Of a DNA stretch of 64,000 nt, positions 60,725-64,000 are shown piece by piece (positions within the stretch are counted from its first letter, which is position 1; every line of letters starts with the position of its first letter). The stretch is from Rhizobium ecuadorense (GTDB lineage Bacteria > Pseudomonadota > Alphaproteobacteria > Rhizobiales > Rhizobiaceae): positions 62,001 through 126,000 of the forward strand of contig NZ_LFIO01001075.1 in assembly GCF_001187535.1 (NCBI RefSeq). Reading direction: 5' to 3'. Below the pieces are notes generated by a model. That model saw only the letters and a list, made by a program, of their open reading frames with translations, did no database searches and was not told the origin of the DNA. The position numbers and the translations under genes were made by a program.

Positions 60725-61351
60725 ATGAAAGCGCTGCTGCTCGTCGACATTCAGAATGGCTTCTGTCCGGGCGGCAATCTGCCGGTGCCGGATGGCGACA
60801 AGGTGGTTCCCGTCGCAAACAGCCTGATCGACAGCGGCAAATACGGCCTCATCGTCGCCTCGCAGGATTGGCACCCGCCAGGCCACGGCAGCTTCGCCTC
60901 CGCCCATCCGGGCGCCGCGCCTTTCGAGATGGGCGAGCTGTCGGGCAAGCCGCAGATGATGTGGCCTGACCACTGCATCCAGGGCACGCTCGATGCCGAA
61001 CTGCATCCCGCGCTGAAATCCGCAGAGATCGACCTGATCCAGCAGAAGGGCGAGGATCCCGATATCGACAGCTATTCGGCCTTCCGCGACAATGACCGTG
61101 ATGCCTCGACCGGCCTTTCCGATTTCCTCGAGGACCAGGGTGTCACCGACCTCGACGTCTGCGGGCTGGCGACCGACTATTGCGTCAAATTCTCTGCCCT
61201 CGACGCGCTGGAGATGATGCCTGGTGTTCGCGTCCGCTTCATCGAGGATGCAAGCCGCGGCATCAGCCCCGAAGGCGTCGCCGCCGCCATCGACGAGATG
61301 CGCGCCCATGGCATCGCGATCATCGACAGCGCTGAGGTGCTGGCCGGCTGA
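60725..61351 (+). CDS. pncA: Nicotinamidase
   Basis: A 208-residue cysteine hydrolase turning nicotinamide into nicotinate, part of NAD salvage. The triad is D8 (LLVDIQNGF), K108 (IQQKGEDPD) and C153 (LATDYCVKFS). The metal site is D48, H50, H54 in SQDWHPPGH. The start is the ATG at 60725 with AAGGG upstream; a TTG at 60716 is less likely. The gene is complete and looks monocistronic. Confidence 0.94.
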   Translation: MKALLLVDIQNGFCPGGNLPVPDGDKVVPVANSLIDSGKYGLIVASQDWHPPGHGSFASAHPGAAPFEMGELSGKPQMMWPDHCIQGTLDAELHPALKSAEIDLIQQKGEDPDIDSYSAFRDNDRDASTGLSDFLEDQGVTDLDVCGLATDYCVKFSALDALEMMPGVRVRFIEDASRGISPEGVAAAIDEMRAHGIAIIDSAEVLAG

Positions 61352-61441
61352 CTCACGCCAAAGACAACGTAGGGAATGTCGGTTTGGCGCACGCCCACCC
61401 TCCTTGGCGCTGAACAACGAGAGCGACTGATGTCCGGCGTC

Positions 61442-61570
61442 TTATTTCATGACATAGGCGTCGTAGGTCTCATCGCTCCCGGAAACCGGGCCGAAGCGTT
61501 TGACGAGGTCTGTGGCACGCTGGAAAGCAAAAATGTCCTGCGGCGTTAAATGAAGGCCCTGATTTCCGTC
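61442..61570 (-). pseudogene. Possible protein-coding remnant
   Basis: A protein-like frame of about 42 residues without a visible start: DGNQGLHLTPQDIFAFQRA, then TDLVKRFGPVSG, then SDETYDAYVMK and stop. No ATG, GTG or TTG in frame nearby with a ribosome site; it lies directly downstream of the DUF2164 gene on the same strand and runs back into its end. It could be the end of a decayed gene or a short gene with an unusual start. This is the only content seen in the 233-bp gap. Confidence 0.3.
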
Positions 61571-61584
61571 CCCAGACGCTAGGA

Positions 61585-61824
61585 TTATTCCTCCCGCTCG
61601 AGAAGATGGATGTCCTCGGCCAGGTCTTCCATTCTCTTCAATAGGGCCGCTTGAGCATCTCTCAGCCCTCGATTGTAGAGGTACGGCCCGATCTCCACGG
61701 CGAAAAAATCAAGCAGGAATTCGGCCGGCAAGGCGCCGATGGGATCGAGTTCCCGGTCGAAATAAGCGCAGATGCGCGAAACGATTTCAGCCTTTTCTTC
61801 CTTCGAAAACTCGATCTTCTTCAT
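61585..61824 (-). CDS. DUF2164 small protein
   Basis: A 79-residue helical protein: KIEFSKEEKAEIVSRICAYF, RELDPIGALPAEFLLDFFAV and IGPYLYNRGLRDAQA match the DUF2164 family, whose role is unknown. ATG start with AGGACC upstream. It is separated from azlC by about 130 bp. Confidence 0.8.
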   Translation of the reverse strand: MKKIEFSKEEKAEIVSRICAYFDRELDPIGALPAEFLLDFFAVEIGPYLYNRGLRDAQAALLKRMEDLAEDIHLLEREE

Positions 61825-61956
61825 GAGGTCCTCTCTGGCCGACGCGATCAGGGTTTTGATGCTTCAGCGAAATCGATAGGTCAATCAACGAAATTCAATT
61901 GCCGCGGCAGATCACAGACCATAAGTGAAAGCTGAATTTCCAACAGGATCACCCAT

Positions 61957-62688
61957 ATGAATCGCGCCGACTTTGTTGAAGGTTTGCGGGGCGGCTCCGC
62001 CGTTGCGCTGGCGTCGGCGCCCTTTGGCGCGTTGTTCGGGGCGCTCGCCGTCGAAAACGGCCTGTCGCTTTCCGAGGTCGCCTTTATGAGCGCCACCGTC
62101 TATGCCGGCGCCAGCCAGATGGTCGGCATCGAGCTCTTCGGCCACAATGTCCATGCCTGGCTGATCGTGCTATCGATCCTCGCCGTCAATTTCCGCCACG
62201 TGCTCTATTCGGCGGCCTTGGCGCGCTATATCGGCCATTTCACGCCGGTGCAGAAATTCTTCACCTTCTTCCTGCTCGTCGATCCGCAATTTGCCGAAGC
62301 GGTGAAACGCAGCGAGGCCGGCAAACCGCTGACCTTCGCCTGGTATTTCGGCTTCGGCATCATCATCTACATTCCCTGGGTGCTGATCAGCGTCGCCGGC
62401 GGCATGCTCGGCGGCTTCATCGGCGATCCCAAGGCCATCGGCCTCGATATCCTGTTGCCGGCTTATTTCCTCGGCATCGTCCTCGGCTTCCGCAAGCGCG
62501 ACAATTTCCTGCCCGTGGCGCTCGTCAGCGCCGTGGCTTCCGTGCTCGCCTATCGCTATGTCGGCTCGCCCTGGCATGTCAGCCTCGGTGCGGCCGCCGG
62601 CATCGTGCTCGCCGCCCTGCTGCCATTGCCGTCGCGGGAGCCTGATCTCGAAGCCGACGCGCTGCAATCCGAAATGCATGAGGTCTGA
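61957..62688 (+). CDS. azlC: AzlC, branched-chain amino-acid permease large subunit
   Basis: A 243-residue membrane protein with about six to seven helices. The motif GLRGGSAVALASAPFGALFGALA and SATVYAGASQMVGIELF are typical of AzlC. With AzlD it exports branched-chain amino acids or related analogues. AzlD starts four bases after the stop (62692). The pair is a plain two-gene operon. Confidence 0.93.
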   Translation: MNRADFVEGLRGGSAVALASAPFGALFGALAVENGLSLSEVAFMSATVYAGASQMVGIELFGHNVHAWLIVLSILAVNFRHVLYSAALARYIGHFTPVQKFFTFFLLVDPQFAEAVKRSEAGKPLTFAWYFGFGIIIYIPWVLISVAGGMLGGFIGDPKAIGLDILLPAYFLGIVLGFRKRDNFLPVALVSAVASVLAYRYVGSPWHVSLGAAAGIVLAALLPLPSREPDLEADALQSEMHEV

Positions 62689-62691
62689 GCC

Positions 62692-63000
62692 ATGGAATTC
62701 GATCTTCACATGGCGCTCGTCATCCTCGCCGCCGCAGCCGCCACCTTCGCCACACGCATCGGCGGCTACATTCTCATCACCCGGATGAGGAGCATCCCGC
62801 CGCGCATGGAGGCGGCACTGAATGCCGTGCCGGCCGCCGTCCTAACGACGCTGGTCGCACCTGCGTTCTTCATCGGCGGCTGGGACTCGAAGCTGGCGCT
62901 GATCGTCGCCCTCTTCGTCGGCCTGCGTTTCACCCATACATGGATGCTGGTCGCCGCCTGGATCGCCGTGATGATCTGGCGCCATACCGCCGGCGTCTGA
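62692..63000 (+). CDS. azlD: AzlD, small subunit of the branched-chain amino-acid exporter
   Basis: A 102-residue membrane protein with about four helices (start MEFDLHMALVILAAAAATFATRIGGYIL). The R/G-containing first helix and the PAAVLTTLVAPAFF region are the AzlD pattern. It directly follows azlC. Confidence 0.9.
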   Translation: MEFDLHMALVILAAAAATFATRIGGYILITRMRSIPPRMEAALNAVPAAVLTTLVAPAFFIGGWDSKLALIVALFVGLRFTHTWMLVAAWIAVMIWRHTAGV

Positions 63001-63024
63001 GGCCGGCGTCCAGACGCCGTTACC

Positions 63025-64000
63025 TTAATATTCCAGCGGCAGCGTTGCATTTTCGAGCCATGCCCTGACATCGTGGTCGTGGATCAGCGGCATCAGCGCC
63101 TCGCGCGTGCGGTGGTGATAGTTGTTGAACCAGTGCAGCTCGTCATGGGTCAGAAGCTCTGGGACGACGAGGCTGCGGTCGATCGGGCAGAAAGTCAGCG
63201 TTTCGAAGCCGAGCATGGCCGCATCGCCGCCGTCGATCTCCTCGGCCGCGCGCACATAGATCAGGTTCTCGATGCGGATGCCAAAGCTGCCGGGCCGGTA
63301 ATAGCCCGGTTCGTTCGACAGGATCATACCGGGCAGCAGTTCCTGCGTCGAAAGCCTGGAGATGCGCTGCGGTCCCTCATGCACCGAGAGATAGGAGCCA
63401 ACGCCATGGCCGGTGCCATGGGCGAAATCGGCCCCTGCCCGCCAGAGCGCAATGCGCGCCAGCGGATCGAGGTCGCAGCCGCGAGTGCCCTTCGGGAACC
63501 GCGCCGTGCTGATCTGGATCATACCCTTCAACACCAGCGTGAAGAAACGGCGATGCTCCTCAGAAACCGCCCCGATGCCAACCGTGCGAGTGATGTCGGT
63601 CGTGCCATTGATATATTGCGCGCCGGAATCGATCAGGAAAAGTTCGCCGGCCTCGATCATCCGGTTGGTCTCGGTCGTCACGCGGTAATGCATGATCGCC
63701 GCATGTTCGCCGGAGCCGGAAATCGTGTCGAAGGAAATGTCCTTCAACGGGTTCTGCATGTTTTGGCCGACCCGGGCGCGCGCCGCTTCGAGGTGTTCGG
63801 CGGCGGCAATCTCGCTCACTGTCGCGGGTTTCGTCTGCGACAGCCAATAGAGGAATTCCACCATCGCCGCCCCATCCTGCAGATGCGCGGCGGCCGAGCC
63901 GTTGATCTCGACGTCGTTCTTCACAGCGCGCGGCAGCTTGGCGGGATCGGCGCCCTCGACGCCTTCGCCGCCCGCCTTGCGGATAATCTCGGCCAGCGCA
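63025..64000 (-). CDS. pepP: Xaa-Pro aminopeptidase (aminopeptidase P, M24), 3' part only
   Basis: The C-terminal ~325 residues of a metallopeptidase that removes N-terminal residues before proline; the frame is open to the window edge. Metal ligands are D in LIDSGAQY, D in GTTDITR, H in AHGTGHGVGSYLSVHEGP, E in LSNEPGYY and E in RIENL. The apparent start inside the window is not the true one; residues such as EGADPAKLPRAVKNDVEING continue upstream. Rhizobial members have ~600 residues. Confidence 0.92.
   Translation of the reverse strand, partial: ALAEIIRKAGGEGVEGADPAKLPRAVKNDVEINGSAAAHLQDGAAMVEFLYWLSQTKPATVSEIAAAEHLEAARARVGQNMQNPLKDISFDTISGSGEHAAIMHYRVTTETNRMIEAGELFLIDSGAQYINGTTDITRTVGIGAVSEEHRRFFTLVLKGMIQISTARFPKGTRGCDLDPLARIALWRAGADFAHGTGHGVGSYLSVHEGPQRISRLSTQELLPGMILSNEPGYYRPGSFGIRIENLIYVRAAEEIDGGDAAMLGFETLTFCPIDRSLVVPELLTHDELHWFNNYHHRTREALMPLIHDHDVRAWLENATLPLEY

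Noticed and set aside
1..64000. CRISPR array, prophage, insertion sequence or restriction/defence island
   Set aside because: No spaced direct repeats, transposase, integrase, phage structural or defence-type gene clusters seen; the window is core chromosome.

Overview
The window reads as a chromosomal segment of an alphaproteobacterium of the Rhizobium leguminosarum/etli type. Evidence: high GC with tightly packed genes; a circularly permuted two-piece tmRNA gene whose tag ends ...YAEARLAA; an alpha-type SspB adaptor; an ilvIH operon with a rhizobial-style leader peptide; a rhizobial-type flagellin; and paired palindromic intergenic elements resembling RIME repeats. No tRNA, rRNA, insertion sequence, prophage or CRISPR array was seen.

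Left part (1-12 kb): the end of a LuxR-type HTH protein, a RecD/Dda-like helicase, a LysR regulator divergent from a small stress-type operon (AhpD-like protein, a decayed SDR oxidoreductase, a secreted cupin), an MscS channel fused to a cNMP-binding-like domain, and an Rrf2 regulator. Three identically built dyads (AAGGATA-N5-TATCC) lie before the AhpD operon and before rrf2 and suggest one regulon. Next come an ECF sigma/anti-sigma pair with a secreted COG4315 protein, and a cobalt-type nitrile hydratase operon (alpha, beta, accessory protein).

Middle (12-32 kb): LysE exporters, an aldo/keto reductase, ilvIH with a clear attenuator, a HerA-like ATPase, a DapA-family lyase plus exporter divergent from a MocR regulator, a MarR-cupin pair with twin operators, miaA and serB head to head with overlapping start codons, then degP, hflC, hflK, folA and thyA on the minus strand. 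The permuted ssrA gene is followed directly by sspB, so the tag-encoding RNA and the adaptor expected to deliver tagged proteins to ClpXP are neighbours.

Right part (32-64 kb): small DUF4169 and ribbon-helix-helix proteins, a 1234-residue AsmA-family protein, an FAD-linked oxidase, an aldo/keto reductase with a divergent LysR regulator, an AbrB-family membrane protein, an AraC regulator, an OmpA-like lipoprotein, a solitary divergent flagellin, an RND efflux pair, a membrane-attached class III cyclase, and the conserved prkA-yeaH-spoVR stress operon with a possible EcfG-type promoter. It ends with a VOC protein, UvrD/PcrA helicase, an EF-hand protein, nicotinamidase, AzlCD and the end of an M24 aminopeptidase P.

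Most of this is ordinary core chromosome. I saw no convincing previously undescribed multi-gene system. The most useful observations are regulatory: the Rrf2-linked dyads, the MarR twin operator, the ilv attenuator, the EcfG-like promoter, and the ssrA-sspB arrangement.
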